From assembly GCF_000633415.1 (NCBI RefSeq), contig NZ_AYMV01000010.1:1-64000 (forward strand): a DNA stretch of 64,000 bases, given 5' to 3'. The notes under the pieces are model-generated. The model was given only the letters and a program-made list of their open reading frames with translations, ran no database searches and was not told the origin of the DNA. Of the stretch, positions 45,163-53,914 are shown piece after piece. The stretch's first letter is position 1. Each line of letters opens with the position of its first letter. This DNA comes from Leucobacter sp. PH1c (GTDB lineage Bacteria; Actinomycetota; Actinomycetes; Actinomycetales; Microbacteriaceae). The position numbers and the translations under genes are program-made.

Positions 45163-47598
45163 ATGGAAATCACCGGGATCCGGGGGCTCACCGCCGCCGA
45201 AGCGGAGCGCAGGTTCGACGCGGGGCAGGGCAACGCCGCCCCCGACGGATCGAGCCGCTCGCTGTGGGAGATCCTCGCGGCGAACGTGTTCACGCTCTTC
45301 AACGGGATCGTGTTCGCGGGCTTCGGGATCCTGCTCGCCCTCGGCCGGTGGCAGGACGCCCTGTTCGGCCTGCCCGCGCTCTTCAACACCGTGATCGGTG
45401 TCGTGCAGGAGTTCAACGCGAAGCGCACCCTCGACCGGCTCGCCGTGCTCAACGCGCCCACCGCGCGCGTGCTGCGCGACGGGAGCGCCGTCGAGATCCC
45501 GCTCGACCGGGTGGTGCTCGGCGACGTGCTCGTGCTCCGCATGGGCGACCAGATCACCGCGGACGCCCGCGTGGTCGACACGGACCACAGCGGCCCCGCC
45601 GGGCTCGAAGTGGACGAATCCCTCCTCACGGGCGAGTCGGACCCGATCCGGAAGCGCACGGGCGACGAGGTGCTCTCCGGCTCCAGCGTCGTGGGCGGTA
45701 CGGGGCTCGCCGAGGTGGTGCGTGTCGGCGGCGACTCGTACGCCGCGAAGCTCACCGCCGAGGCGCGGAAGTTCTCGCTCGTCCGCTCCGAGCTGCGCGG
45801 CAGCATCGACCGCCTCCTGAAGTGGATTACTTGGGCGCTCGCACCCATGATCCTCATCGTCGCGAACGGGCAGATGCAGGCGCAGGGCGGCTGGGAGGCC
45901 GCGCTCGCGAGTGGCGCCTGGCGCGAAGCGGTCGTCGGGGCCGTCGCCGCCGTGATCGCCATGGTGCCGCTCGGCCTCGTGCTCGTGACGAGCATCGCCT
46001 TCGCGGTGAGCGGGGTCACGCTCGCGCAGCGGCAGGTGCTCATCCAGGAGCTCCCCGCCGTCGAGGGGCTCGCCCGCGTCGACGCGCTGTGCCTCGACAA
46101 GACCGGCACGCTCACCACGGGGGAGATGCTCTTCGACCGCGCCATCCCGCTCGCCGAGGTTCCCGGCTGGCGCGGCGTGCTCGGCCACCTCGGCAGCGCG
46201 GACGACGCGAACGGCACGGCCCGCTGCCTCGCGGCCCCGTTCGGCGAGGCCCCCGGCCCACTCGATCCCGAATCGATCCCCTTCAACTCCGCGCGGAAGT
46301 GGAGCGCCCTCATCGTCGGCGACGACGCAGCGGACCGTCCCGCCCCGGGCACGTGGGTGCTCGGCGCACCCGAGTTCGTGCTGCCCGCGGCCAGTGGGGC
46401 CGAGGCGGCCGACGCGATCGCCCAGGCCGGCGCGCTCGCCGAGGCCGGGGCCCGCACGCTGCTGCTCGCGCACAGCGCCGAGATCGCCCCGCCCGCCGAG
46501 CACCCGGAGCTGCCCGGCGGCCTCCGCCCCGTCGCGCTCCTCACGTTCCGCGAGCAGGTGCGCGACGACGCGGCGCAGACCCTCAGCTACTTCGCCGAGC
46601 AGGGCGTCGACGTGCGCGTCATCTCCGGTGACGACCCGCGCACCGTCGCCGCCGTGGCCCGCACCGTCGGCCTCGACTGCCCGGAGGGCCGCGATGCGCG
46701 AACGCTCCCCGATGACCTCGACGAGCTCGGCGAGATCCTCGACCGCGAGCGGGTGTTCGGCCGCGTCACGCCGCACCAGAAGCTGCAGATGGTGCACGCG
46801 CTGCAGCGCCGCGGCCACGTCGTCGCGATGACCGGCGACGGGGTGAACGACGCGCTCGCGATCAAGGAGGCCGACCTCGGGATCGCGATGGACACCGCCG
46901 CGCAGGCCACGAAGGCCGTCGCCCGTCTCGTGCTCCTCGACGGCCGATTCGATCGCATGCCCGGCGTGGTCGCCGAGGGGCGCCGCGTGATCGCGAACAT
47001 CGAGCGGGTCTCGATGCTCTTCCTCACGAAGACGAGTTACGCCTTCGCGATCGCCGTCGTGTTCGGCCTCCTGGCCTGGAGCTTCCCGTTCCTGCCGCGC
47101 CAGCTCTCGATCACCGACGGGCTCACCATCGGCATCCCCGCGTTCTTCCTCGCGCTCATGCCGAACGCGGCGCGCTACCGCTCGGGCTTCCTGAAACGCT
47201 CGCTTGCCTTCGCGATCCCGGCCGGTCTCGTCGTGACCCTCGGCCTCGTCGCCCTGCACCTCGGCGCGGAGCGGCTCGGCGGCTTCAGCTTGATCGAGCA
47301 GCAGTCGGCGGCCACGCTCACGCTCGCGGGCATCGCGCTCTGGGTGCTCGCAGTGCTCGCGCGGCCCGTGCACCCGTTCCGCGTGCTCATCGTGCTCGCG
47401 ATGTACGCGGGGCTGGGGCTCATCTGGCTGATCCCGATCGCGCGCGACTTCTTCCAGGTCACGTGGCTGCCGAACGATCTCGGCCTGCTCGTGATCGGGA
47501 TCGTGGCGACGGGCATCGTGATCATCGAGCTGCTCCGGGCCTGGCACCTCCGCTTCATCCGCCACCAGGAGCCCGCGCCGCAGCTCGTCACGGCCTGA
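45163..47598 (+). CDS. CtpE-like P-type cation ATPase
   Basis: An 811-residue P-type ATPase of the HAD-IC class related to mycobacterial CtpE, a Ca2+ transporter. The actuator is LLTGESDPIRKR, the phosphorylation site DKTGTLTTGE is at about residue 312, and the hinge is MTGDGVNDALAIKEADLGIAMD, with about ten membrane helices. The M4 motif reads MVPLGLVL; Ca2+-type pumps including CtpE usually have PEGL there, so a cation-binding Glu seems to be replaced by Leu. There is no N-terminal metal-binding Cys domain. The start is leaderless: TAGGCT lies seven bases before ATG. Confidence 0.9.
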   Translation: MEITGIRGLTAAEAERRFDAGQGNAAPDGSSRSLWEILAANVFTLFNGIVFAGFGILLALGRWQDALFGLPALFNTVIGVVQEFNAKRTLDRLAVLNAPTARVLRDGSAVEIPLDRVVLGDVLVLRMGDQITADARVVDTDHSGPAGLEVDESLLTGESDPIRKRTGDEVLSGSSVVGGTGLAEVVRVGGDSYAAKLTAEARKFSLVRSELRGSIDRLLKWITWALAPMILIVANGQMQAQGGWEAALASGAWREAVVGAVAAVIAMVPLGLVLVTSIAFAVSGVTLAQRQVLIQELPAVEGLARVDALCLDKTGTLTTGEMLFDRAIPLAEVPGWRGVLGHLGSADDANGTARCLAAPFGEAPGPLDPESIPFNSARKWSALIVGDDAADRPAPGTWVLGAPEFVLPAASGAEAADAIAQAGALAEAGARTLLLAHSAEIAPPAEHPELPGGLRPVALLTFREQVRDDAAQTLSYFAEQGVDVRVISGDDPRTVAAVARTVGLDCPEGRDARTLPDDLDELGEILDRERVFGRVTPHQKLQMVHALQRRGHVVAMTGDGVNDALAIKEADLGIAMDTAAQATKAVARLVLLDGRFDRMPGVVAEGRRVIANIERVSMLFLTKTSYAFAIAVVFGLLAWSFPFLPRQLSITDGLTIGIPAFFLALMPNAARYRSGFLKRSLAFAIPAGLVVTLGLVALHLGAERLGGFSLIEQQSAATLTLAGIALWVLAVLARPVHPFRVLIVLAMYAGLGLIWLIPIARDFFQVTWLPNDLGLLVIGIVATGIVIIELLRAWHLRFIRHQEPAPQLVTA

Positions 47599-47609
47599 GC
47601 GTCACGGCG

Positions 47610-48230
47610 CTAGGCCGGCGTGATTGGCTGGCGGAGGATCGTGCGCATGCGCTCGGGGGCGGTACGGCGGCGGTCGCTCAGGTAGATCTCGTGGTGCGTC
47701 CCCGTGAGGCGGGCGCCGAGGCCGGGGATGATCTCGTCGTGCAGCCGCGCGAGGGTCTCCGCCTCGGCGTCGAAGCTCCCCACGTGCAGGGTCTGCACGC
47801 AGCGCCCCTCGTCGAGCCATTCGAGCCGCACCTCGTCGAGGCGCTGCGGCGGCTGCTTCCCCGCGGCGACCGCCGCGGCCGTCGCGGCGACGAGTTCGGG
47901 CGTGATCCACTCGGGGACGAGCAGCATGAGCGTCCAGCTCCACCGCGACTTGTCGCGCGACGAGGTGAACGCCGACATGTCCTCGGCCCACCAGAGCCCC
48001 TCGAGCGGCGGGACGACGTAGTCGTGGCCGAGCTCGCGCTTGCTCGCGAACTTCAGCGCGTAGGCGAGCGGGTAGAGCGCGGCGACGGCCTCGGCGAACG
48101 CCGGCGCGGTGTTTGGATCGCCGTGGCCGTCGATCATCAGGTAGCGCATCGGCGGGACGATCAGCTCGCGGAACTCCCCGCGCCGCGCGGCGTAGCTCGC
48201 GAGCGTCTTCGTGAGCGTGATCTTCTCCAC
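47610..48230 (-). CDS. GyrI-like small-molecule-binding domain protein
   Basis: A 206-residue stand-alone GyrI-like protein. Distinctive segments are VPPMRYLMIDGHGDPNTAPAFAEAV, ALKFASKRELGHDYVVPPLEGLWWAEDM and QTLHVGSFDAEAETLARLHDEI. Relatives bind hydrophobic or cationic small molecules, and some hydrolyse cyclopropanoid toxins. There is no helix-turn-helix, so it is not a regulator by itself. The GTG start has GGGAGG 5 bp upstream. It is convergent with the ATPase gene, 11 bp apart, and divergent from the L10 leader. Confidence 0.88.
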   Translation of the reverse strand: MEKITLTKTLASYAARRGEFRELIVPPMRYLMIDGHGDPNTAPAFAEAVAALYPLAYALKFASKRELGHDYVVPPLEGLWWAEDMSAFTSSRDKSRWSWTLMLLVPEWITPELVAATAAAVAAGKQPPQRLDEVRLEWLDEGRCVQTLHVGSFDAEAETLARLHDEIIPGLGARLTGTHHEIYLSDRRRTAPERMRTILRQPITPA

Positions 48231-48298
48231 GTCGCCTCCCTCTCGCGCGGGATCGCCGCGCGTCTTCCCCGCAGCGTATCGAGTGCGGGGGAAGTGTG

Positions 48299-48450
48299 CT
48301 AGAGTTATCGACGGCCAAAGACCGCCGGTAGGGTTCGCAAGAATCCCGGAACGTCTGCGAGAGCAGAGACCAGCGCAGGTGCAGAACTCCTTGACCGGCG
48401 GGTTTCCCCCGGATTCATGAAGCTCCGTGCGTGCGCGCCGGAGCTTTTTT
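48299..48450 (+). ncRNA. Ribosomal protein L10 leader with attenuator terminator
   Basis: TAGAGT (48299-48304) is a likely -10. The transcript then holds GGCCAAAGACCGCCGGT and a distal ACCGGCGGG that can pair with it, the layout of L10 leaders bound by the L10-L12 complex. It ends in a stem AAGCTCCG/CGGAGCTT (48420-48446) with a run of six T, about 80 bp before rplJ. An intrinsic terminator ahead of the gene fits feedback attenuation of rplJL. Confidence 0.85.
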
Positions 48451-48526
48451 CGTTTCACGATGAGCTCCGACAGGCACGGCCCTCGATCGGCATCCGCCGC
48501 TCGGGTACAACAAGCTAGGGAGCGCC

Positions 48527-49036
48527 ATGGCTACGAAGGACGCTACGGTCGCCGATCTTCAGCAGAAGTTTGAAGAGTCGGGCGCCGTTCTGCTGACTGA
48601 GTACCGCGGTCTCACGGTTGCTGAGCTGCGGGAACTCCGCAACAGCATCCGCGAGCACGCGACGTACGCTGTGGCGAAGAACACGCTGACCAAGATTGCG
48701 GCCAACAACGCCGGGATCACCGCATTCGATGACGAGCTCGCCGGTCCTTCGGCTCTCGCCTTCGTGCACGGTGACACCGTCGCGGTCGCCAAGGCTCTGC
48801 GTGACTTCGCCAAGGCACACCCTCTTTTGGTGGTAAAGGCTGGCTACTTCGATGGCAAGCCGCTTACCGCCGCTGAGGTAGGCAAGCTCGCCGATCTCGA
48901 GAGCCGCGAGGTGCTGCTGGCCAAGGCCGCAGGCGCCATGCAGGCCTCGCTCGTCGGTGCAGCACAGCTGTTCGCTGCCCTGCCCGCCAAGGCCGCACGC
49001 GGCTTCGGCGCGCTGCAGGAGAAGCAGGACGCGTAA
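48527..49036 (+). CDS. rplJ: 50S ribosomal protein L10
   Basis: A 169-residue L10 of the ribosomal stalk base. It anchors L7/L12 dimers through its C-terminal helix (GAMQASLVGAAQLFAALPAKAARGFGAL). The N-terminal globular domain has LTEYRGLTVAELRELRNSIRE and AKNTLTKIAA. Full length; AGGGAG precedes the ATG. It is the first gene of the rplJ-rplL operon and is downstream of the L10 leader. Codon use is less extreme in GC than its neighbours (for example gct, ctt, gtt codons), as expected for a highly expressed gene. Confidence 0.98.
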   Translation: MATKDATVADLQQKFEESGAVLLTEYRGLTVAELRELRNSIREHATYAVAKNTLTKIAANNAGITAFDDELAGPSALAFVHGDTVAVAKALRDFAKAHPLLVVKAGYFDGKPLTAAEVGKLADLESREVLLAKAAGAMQASLVGAAQLFAALPAKAARGFGALQEKQDA

Positions 49037-49116
49037 GGAACGGCTCACGCCGTTTCACGTACAAAAACCCCGCCTGAGGCACGTCAGTGCCTGGGCAAAC
49101 ATCAAGGAGATACATC

Positions 49117-49497
49117 ATGGCTAAGCTTTCGACTGAAGAGCTGCTCGAGCAGTTCAAGGAGCTCACCCTCATCGAGCTCTCCGAGTTCGTGAAGGCCTTC
49201 GAGGAGACCTTCGACGTCTCGGCTGCCGCTCCGGTTGCGGTTGCTGCTGCTCCGGCTGCCGGCGCTGCTGAGGCCGTCGAGGAGAAGGACGAGTTCGACG
49301 TCGTCCTCGAGTCGGCTGGCGACAAGAAGATCCAGGTCATCAAGGTCGTGCGCGAGCTGACCGGCCTGGGCCTGGGCGAGGCGAAGGCTCTCGTCGAGGA
49401 GGCTCCCAAGAACGTGCTCGAGGGCGCGAAGAAGGATGCCGCCGAGGAGGCCAAGGCGAAGCTCGAGGAGGCTGGCGCGGGCGTCAAGCTCGTCTAA
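49117..49497 (+). CDS. rplL: 50S ribosomal protein L7/L12
   Basis: A 126-residue acidic stalk protein that recruits translation factors. The N-terminal dimerisation domain ([26 protein letters not shown]) is joined by an Ala/Pro/Val hinge to the C-terminal domain ([29 protein letters not shown]). AAGGAGA precedes the ATG. It lies 80 bp after rplJ and ends at a strong terminator. Confidence 0.98.
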   Translation: MAKLSTEELLEQFKELTLIELSEFVKAFEETFDVSAAAPVAVAAAPAAGAAEAVEEKDEFDVVLESAGDKKIQVIKVVRELTGLGLGEAKALVEEAPKNVLEGAKKDAAEEAKAKLEEAGAGVKLV

Positions 49498-49518
49498 GCT
49501 CTTCGCGATACGCGAATA

Positions 49519-49546
49519 GGGGGTCCGCTCTTCGGAGCGGGCCCCC
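49519..49546 (+). terminator. rplJL terminator
   Basis: A 12-bp stem GGGGGTCCGCTC closed by a TTCG tetraloop, one G-T wobble, followed by TTGTG. It lies 21 bp after the rplL stop codon. Confidence 0.85.
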
Positions 49547-49583
49547 TTGTGCATGTCCGGGGCCGGATCGGCGCCGCGCTGCC

Positions 49584-49609
49584 GCTCGGAGCTCGGAGCT
49601 CGGAGCTCG
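49584..49609. repeat. 7-bp tandem repeat GCTCGGA, 3.7 copies
   Basis: Three exact copies and a partial copy lie in the gap between the rplL terminator and the stop codon of the glycosyltransferase gene. Confidence 0.7.
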
Positions 49610-49650
49610 TCAGCGTCGGACCCCCGGCGGGGGACGAACCCCTGCTCGGA

Positions 49651-52041
49651 CTACTCGGCGCGGGTCGCGTGGCGCGCAGCGCGGCGCCGGGCGCGGCCGG
49701 TCGGCTGCTGCGGCGGCACCTCGACGGGCGCGCTGTGATCGTGCACATCGGCGCGCACGCTGCTCAGCCGGCGGCGGCGGTCGCTCGTGCGCGCGAGGTC
49801 GCGGCGGAGGCGGCGATCGCCGTGGTAGAGGATCGCCTGCCAGTTGACCGTCGCGGTGGGATCGACGAGCGACTCCTGCTTCGCGCGCTTCGGCTTGATC
49901 GGCACGTAGAGCCAGCCGACGAGCCCGAGGCTCGCGTCGGCGATGGCCGCGCGGATGCCGATGTACGCGACGATCGCCCAGGCGGCCATGATCGCGTTGA
50001 AGGTGGCAAAGGCTGCGTTGCCCCAGTTCCCCACCGCGGAATCGCGCACCGCGGTGAGCACGGAGAAGCCCACGATGATGAAGGGCAGCGTGACGTACAG
50101 GCCGGGCGCCGCCGTGCGGCCCACGACCTTGGGCGTGCGCGCGAACGGGATCTTCGACCCGGTCGCGCCCTGCTGGAGCGACTTCAGCACGCCGGCGAGG
50201 TTCACGGGGAGCAGGATCAGGTTGAAACCGTAGATCCGGAAGATGTCGCCGAAGCGGTGCCCGCTCGCGCGGAGGTCGAGGCCCATCGAGATGAAGTACG
50301 GCAGCGCGGCCGCGATCACGAGGGGGCTGAGCAGCCGCGAGTCGAACGGGAAGAACAGCAGGAACAGGAGCCCGAAGCTCGCCCACGCGAGCGAGGACAT
50401 GTAGTTGCTGCGCAGCAGCTTCTCCGTGAGGCGCACGCGGTCCGGGGTGTGCTTGCGCGCACGGATCATCTCGAAGAACTTCGGCATGATGAGCAGGCCG
50501 CCGTTGGCCCAGCGACGGCGCTGCACCACGAGCGAGCCGAAGTCGGGCGGCGTCGCACTGTAGCTCAGCCGCTCGGGATAGTTCTCGAGCGTCCAGCCGT
50601 GGAGTCCGAGGTCGATGCTCGACTCGGTGTCCTCGATGACGGTGCGATCCTGCACGTAGGTGGTGATCTCGAAGCCGCCGACCGTCTGCGTCACCGCGAT
50701 GTCGTCGAGCGCGGCCGTGCGGATCACCGCGTTGGCGCCCACCCAGAAGGTCGCGCCGAAGTAGGTGAGGCCCTGGTGCTGGATGTGCTGCAGATCGGTC
50801 GTCGCCCCCGCGATCCGCTCGATGCGCGTGCTCGCGCCGCGGAACGAGGAGTACGGCGTCTGCGTCACCGCAACCCGCTCGTTCTCGGGCTGCTCGAGCA
50901 GGTACACGAGCCGCAGGCAGTACTCGCGCAGCAGCTGCGAGTCGGCGTCGAGCGTCAGGAGGTAGCGCGAGTCGGGGATCACGAGGTCGGCGCTCGCGGG
51001 ATCCTCATCGACGCCGAGCTCCTCGAGGATCTGCTCGCCCGTCTCGCGCGCGATCCGGTAGTTCCCACCCATGAGCGAGATGTACGAGTTCAGGTTCATC
51101 GCCTTGTTCGGCTCCTGCGAGAGGGAGGCGTACTGCTTCCGCTCGAAGGAGCCGAGCTCGGCGCTGAAGATCCACACGAGGCGCTGGTGCAGCTGGCGCA
51201 GCCGCTCCCAGTCGGGCGCCGCGCCCTGATCGTGCGCGGCGTCGAGCGCGAGCCGCGTGAGGCGCAGGTCGTTCGAGAGCCCCAGCAGCACGTGCTCGGC
51301 GAAGAACTCGCCCATGTGCTCGTCGATCTCCTCGGTGCCGGCGAACGTGTCGAGCCAGGTCGCGGCGTCCGCGTAGGCATCGGCCGCCCGCTTCGCGTCC
51401 GCGGGGCTGGGCGTTGCTGGCGCCTCAGCGAGGAACGCGTCGAGCGCCGCCTGCGCTGACGCACGCGGCTCCTCGAGCTCCGCGGCGATCTCCCCGAGCA
51501 GGGAGCGCGTGCGCTCGAGGCGCGCGAGCGGCTCGCCCGTGAGTCCCTCGGCGCGATCGTCGATGAGCAGCACGATCCGGATGTCGGGGAACTCCTGGAG
51601 CGCGGCCGACCAGAGCGTGTACCGCACGACGTCGGGTTCCTCGTCGTAGCTCGGGATGAGCACCGTCACACGGTCGTCCGAGCGCGCGAAGTGCTCGTCG
51701 AGCAGGGCGCGCTCCACGCGGCGGTGCTCGCGGAACCGCACGAGCGCGCCGTAGCGCGCGGTGAGGTACATGATCGCCGAGAACGTGAGCGCCGTGACCG
51801 TGAGCCCGTAGACCCAGGTCTGCAGGTGGAAGACGAACGACTCCTTGGGGCCCTCGATGACCATGCGGATGATCGTCGTGAGCATGTAGAGGAACCAGGA
51901 GACGACCGTGATCACGATCGCGAGGCGCGCCCAGACGACGGCGGCGGGCGAGGGCCGCGAGGGCACGATCGCGAGCGGCTCGGCGCGGTGCTCCGCACCC
52001 CATTGCCTCCGGCGGGCACGCTGCTGGGACGATTCTGGCAC
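49651..52041 (-). CDS. Processive family-2 glycosyltransferase (cellulose/chitin/hyaluronan synthase-like)
   Basis: A 796-residue membrane glycosyltransferase. Two N-terminal helices precede the GT-A domain. Donor binding is TVLIPSYDEEPDVVRYTLWS, the catalytic DxD is Asp365-Ala-Asp367 in LTLDADSQ, the base region is VIEDTESSIDLGLHGW and the processive QxxRW motif is Gln507-Trp511 (QRRRW). About five more helices follow, then a basic C-terminal tail. An insertion of about 130 helical residues separates the first strand from KAMNLNSYISLMGG, longer than in BcsA or NodC. The GTG start has GGAGGAG 5 bp upstream. It is divergent from a GH18/chitin-binding protein. The product is probably a beta-linked extracellular polysaccharide. 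Confidence 0.88.
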   Translation of the reverse strand: MPESSQQRARRRQWGAEHRAEPLAIVPSRPSPAAVVWARLAIVITVVSWFLYMLTTIIRMVIEGPKESFVFHLQTWVYGLTVTALTFSAIMYLTARYGALVRFREHRRVERALLDEHFARSDDRVTVLIPSYDEEPDVVRYTLWSAALQEFPDIRIVLLIDDRAEGLTGEPLARLERTRSLLGEIAAELEEPRASAQAALDAFLAEAPATPSPADAKRAADAYADAATWLDTFAGTEEIDEHMGEFFAEHVLLGLSNDLRLTRLALDAAHDQGAAPDWERLRQLHQRLVWIFSAELGSFERKQYASLSQEPNKAMNLNSYISLMGGNYRIARETGEQILEELGVDEDPASADLVIPDSRYLLTLDADSQLLREYCLRLVYLLEQPENERVAVTQTPYSSFRGASTRIERIAGATTDLQHIQHQGLTYFGATFWVGANAVIRTAALDDIAVTQTVGGFEITTYVQDRTVIEDTESSIDLGLHGWTLENYPERLSYSATPPDFGSLVVQRRRWANGGLLIMPKFFEMIRARKHTPDRVRLTEKLLRSNYMSSLAWASFGLLFLLFFPFDSRLLSPLVIAAALPYFISMGLDLRASGHRFGDIFRIYGFNLILLPVNLAGVLKSLQQGATGSKIPFARTPKVVGRTAAPGLYVTLPFIIVGFSVLTAVRDSAVGNWGNAAFATFNAIMAAWAIVAYIGIRAAIADASLGLVGWLYVPIKPKRAKQESLVDPTATVNWQAILYHGDRRLRRDLARTSDRRRRLSSVRADVHDHSAPVEVPPQQPTGRARRRAARHATRAE

Positions 52042-52200
52042 GCGAACTCCTCCATCCCCAGCGGTGGCGCGCCACTCTCCCCGTGGCGCGACGCGCACTC
52101 GGGGGAAACCTGCCGATTCCGGGCCCGAGTGTGTCACCATGATCTTATCCGGGAGGCTGGCGATCGGGCGCCACCGAATATCTCCGGGGGTCCGGTCCCG

Positions 52201-53766
52201 ATGTCCAAGCGGTGGGGAAGAATGTCGAAGTGGTTTCCGGGGCGACGGCTGTCGTGGCTGCGCCTGTCCATCCTGATCGTCGTGGTCGCCGCGCTCGCGT
52301 TCGGGGCCGTGTTCGGCTGGGGCTGGTGGCAGGATCAGCGCGAGGCGAGCGAGCAGCAGCCCTGGAGCGACGGCTACGTCGATGTCACGGCGACGCCGAG
52401 CTTCGCGTTCGAGAGCCCGGGCAGCGACGGGCCGAAGAACGTCGTGCTCGCCTTCGTCGTGGGCGATCCCGATGCGGCGTGCCGCCCCGCCTGGGGCGGG
52501 GTGTACGGCCTCGACGAGGCTGAGGACATGCTCGACCTCGACCGGCGGCTGGCGCGTCTGCGGAACCTCGGCGGCTCGGCCATGGTGTCGTTCGGCGGGC
52601 AGGCGAACTCCGATCTCGCGCTCGAGTGCACGGATGCCGGGAAGCTCGCCGACGGGTACCGCTCCGTGGTCGACCGCTACGAGCTCGCGAGCATCGACAT
52701 GGACCTCGAGGGTGAGATGCTCGCCGACGCGGCCGCGGTCGAGCGCCAGGCGCGCGCAATCCGCGAGGTGCAGGCGGGCGCGAGCGACGGCCTCGACGTC
52801 TGGCTCACGCTGCCGGTGGCGCCCGACGGGCTCACGGCGGAGGGGCTCGACGCGGTGCGCAGCTACCTCGACGCCGGGGTCACCGTCGCGGGAGTGAACG
52901 CCATGACGATGAACTACAACTCCGGGCTCGACGAGCCGCTCATCGACACCGTCCGCGGAAGCCTCACCGCGATGCACGCGCAGCTCCGCTCGCTCGCGCA
53001 GGCCGCCGGCGTGCCGATGGGGGAGGCTACCGCGTGGAGCCGGATCGGCGCGACGCCCATGATCGGGCAGAACGACGTGCGCGACGAGGTGTTCACGCTC
53101 GCCGACGCCCGCGCGCTCTCGGCTTTCGCCGCGGAGAACGGGCTCGGCAGGCTCTCGATGTGGTCGCTCAACCGCGACCGCAGCTGCGACGCGAACTGGC
53201 CCGATCCGAAGCAGGTCTCCGACTCGTGCAGCGGCGTCGACCAGGGCGACGAGCGCTTCGCGCGCACGCTCGCGGGGGAGCGCCACGGTGCGATCGCGCA
53301 GATCGCGCCCTCCCCGCAGCCGGAGGCGCCCGCGCGCGGCGAGGTCGTCGACGATCCCGAGACGAGCCCCTACCCCGTCTGGAACGCCGACGCCGCGTAC
53401 CCCGCCGAGACCAAGGTCGTGTGGCGCCGCAACGTCTACGAGGCGAAGTGGTGGACCCAGAACGAGCAGCCGGACGAGCCGACCGAGAGCGGAGCGCAGC
53501 CCTGGCGCCTCCTCGGCCCCGTGCTCCCGGGGGAGAAGCCGATCGAGCGGCCGCAGCTGCCCGCGGGCGTCTACCCGGCGTGGGACCACGGCACGGAGTA
53601 CCGCCAGGGCGATCGCGTCATCTTCGACGGGATCGGCTACGAGGCCCGCTGGTGGACGAAGGGGGAGAGCCCGGACGCCGCGCTCGTGCTCCCGCAGAAC
53701 TCGCCGTGGCGGGTGCTGAGCGATCGCGAAGTCGCCGAGGTGCAGTCGGCCGCCGCGGGCGAGTAA
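52201..53766 (+). CDS. Membrane-anchored GH18-like protein with two CBM5/12 modules
   Basis: A 521-residue protein. An N-terminal signal anchor (about residues 20-43, LSILIVVVAALAFGAVFGWGWW) leads to an extracellular GH18 TIM barrel with the core motif DxDxE at Asp166, Asp168 and Glu170, so catalysis is possible. Two aromatic-rich chitin-binding type 3 modules follow: about 393-440 (YPVWNADAAYPAETKVVWR... AKWWTQNEQP) and about 458-508 (YPAWDHGTEYRQGDRVIFDG... ARWWTKGESP). It resembles chitinase-like proteins that trim or bind GlcNAc polymers. It is divergent from the glycosyltransferase gene, 159 bp apart. An alternative start exists at 52222. Confidence 0.87.
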   Translation: MSKRWGRMSKWFPGRRLSWLRLSILIVVVAALAFGAVFGWGWWQDQREASEQQPWSDGYVDVTATPSFAFESPGSDGPKNVVLAFVVGDPDAACRPAWGGVYGLDEAEDMLDLDRRLARLRNLGGSAMVSFGGQANSDLALECTDAGKLADGYRSVVDRYELASIDMDLEGEMLADAAAVERQARAIREVQAGASDGLDVWLTLPVAPDGLTAEGLDAVRSYLDAGVTVAGVNAMTMNYNSGLDEPLIDTVRGSLTAMHAQLRSLAQAAGVPMGEATAWSRIGATPMIGQNDVRDEVFTLADARALSAFAAENGLGRLSMWSLNRDRSCDANWPDPKQVSDSCSGVDQGDERFARTLAGERHGAIAQIAPSPQPEAPARGEVVDDPETSPYPVWNADAAYPAETKVVWRRNVYEAKWWTQNEQPDEPTESGAQPWRLLGPVLPGEKPIERPQLPAGVYPAWDHGTEYRQGDRVIFDGIGYEARWWTKGESPDAALVLPQNSPWRVLSDREVAEVQSAAAGE

Positions 53767-53914
53767 CCGGGGGCGAGCGGGGGGATCCCGCGAATCGCGG
53801 CGGGAGCCTCGCATCCCGGGCGCGTCGGTGGTAGTGTTTTCGCCTGCTCCGTCGATCGCTTCCGTGCCCGCCCTGCGTGGACCGCGTCGATCCGTGCGCG
53901 ACGAAAGGATCCTC

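Noticed and set aside
44266-47565. 1099-codon minus-strand frame opposite the response regulator and P-type ATPase
   Set aside because: The real genes on the plus strand carry all family motifs. The antisense frame spans a strong terminator and has shadow composition.
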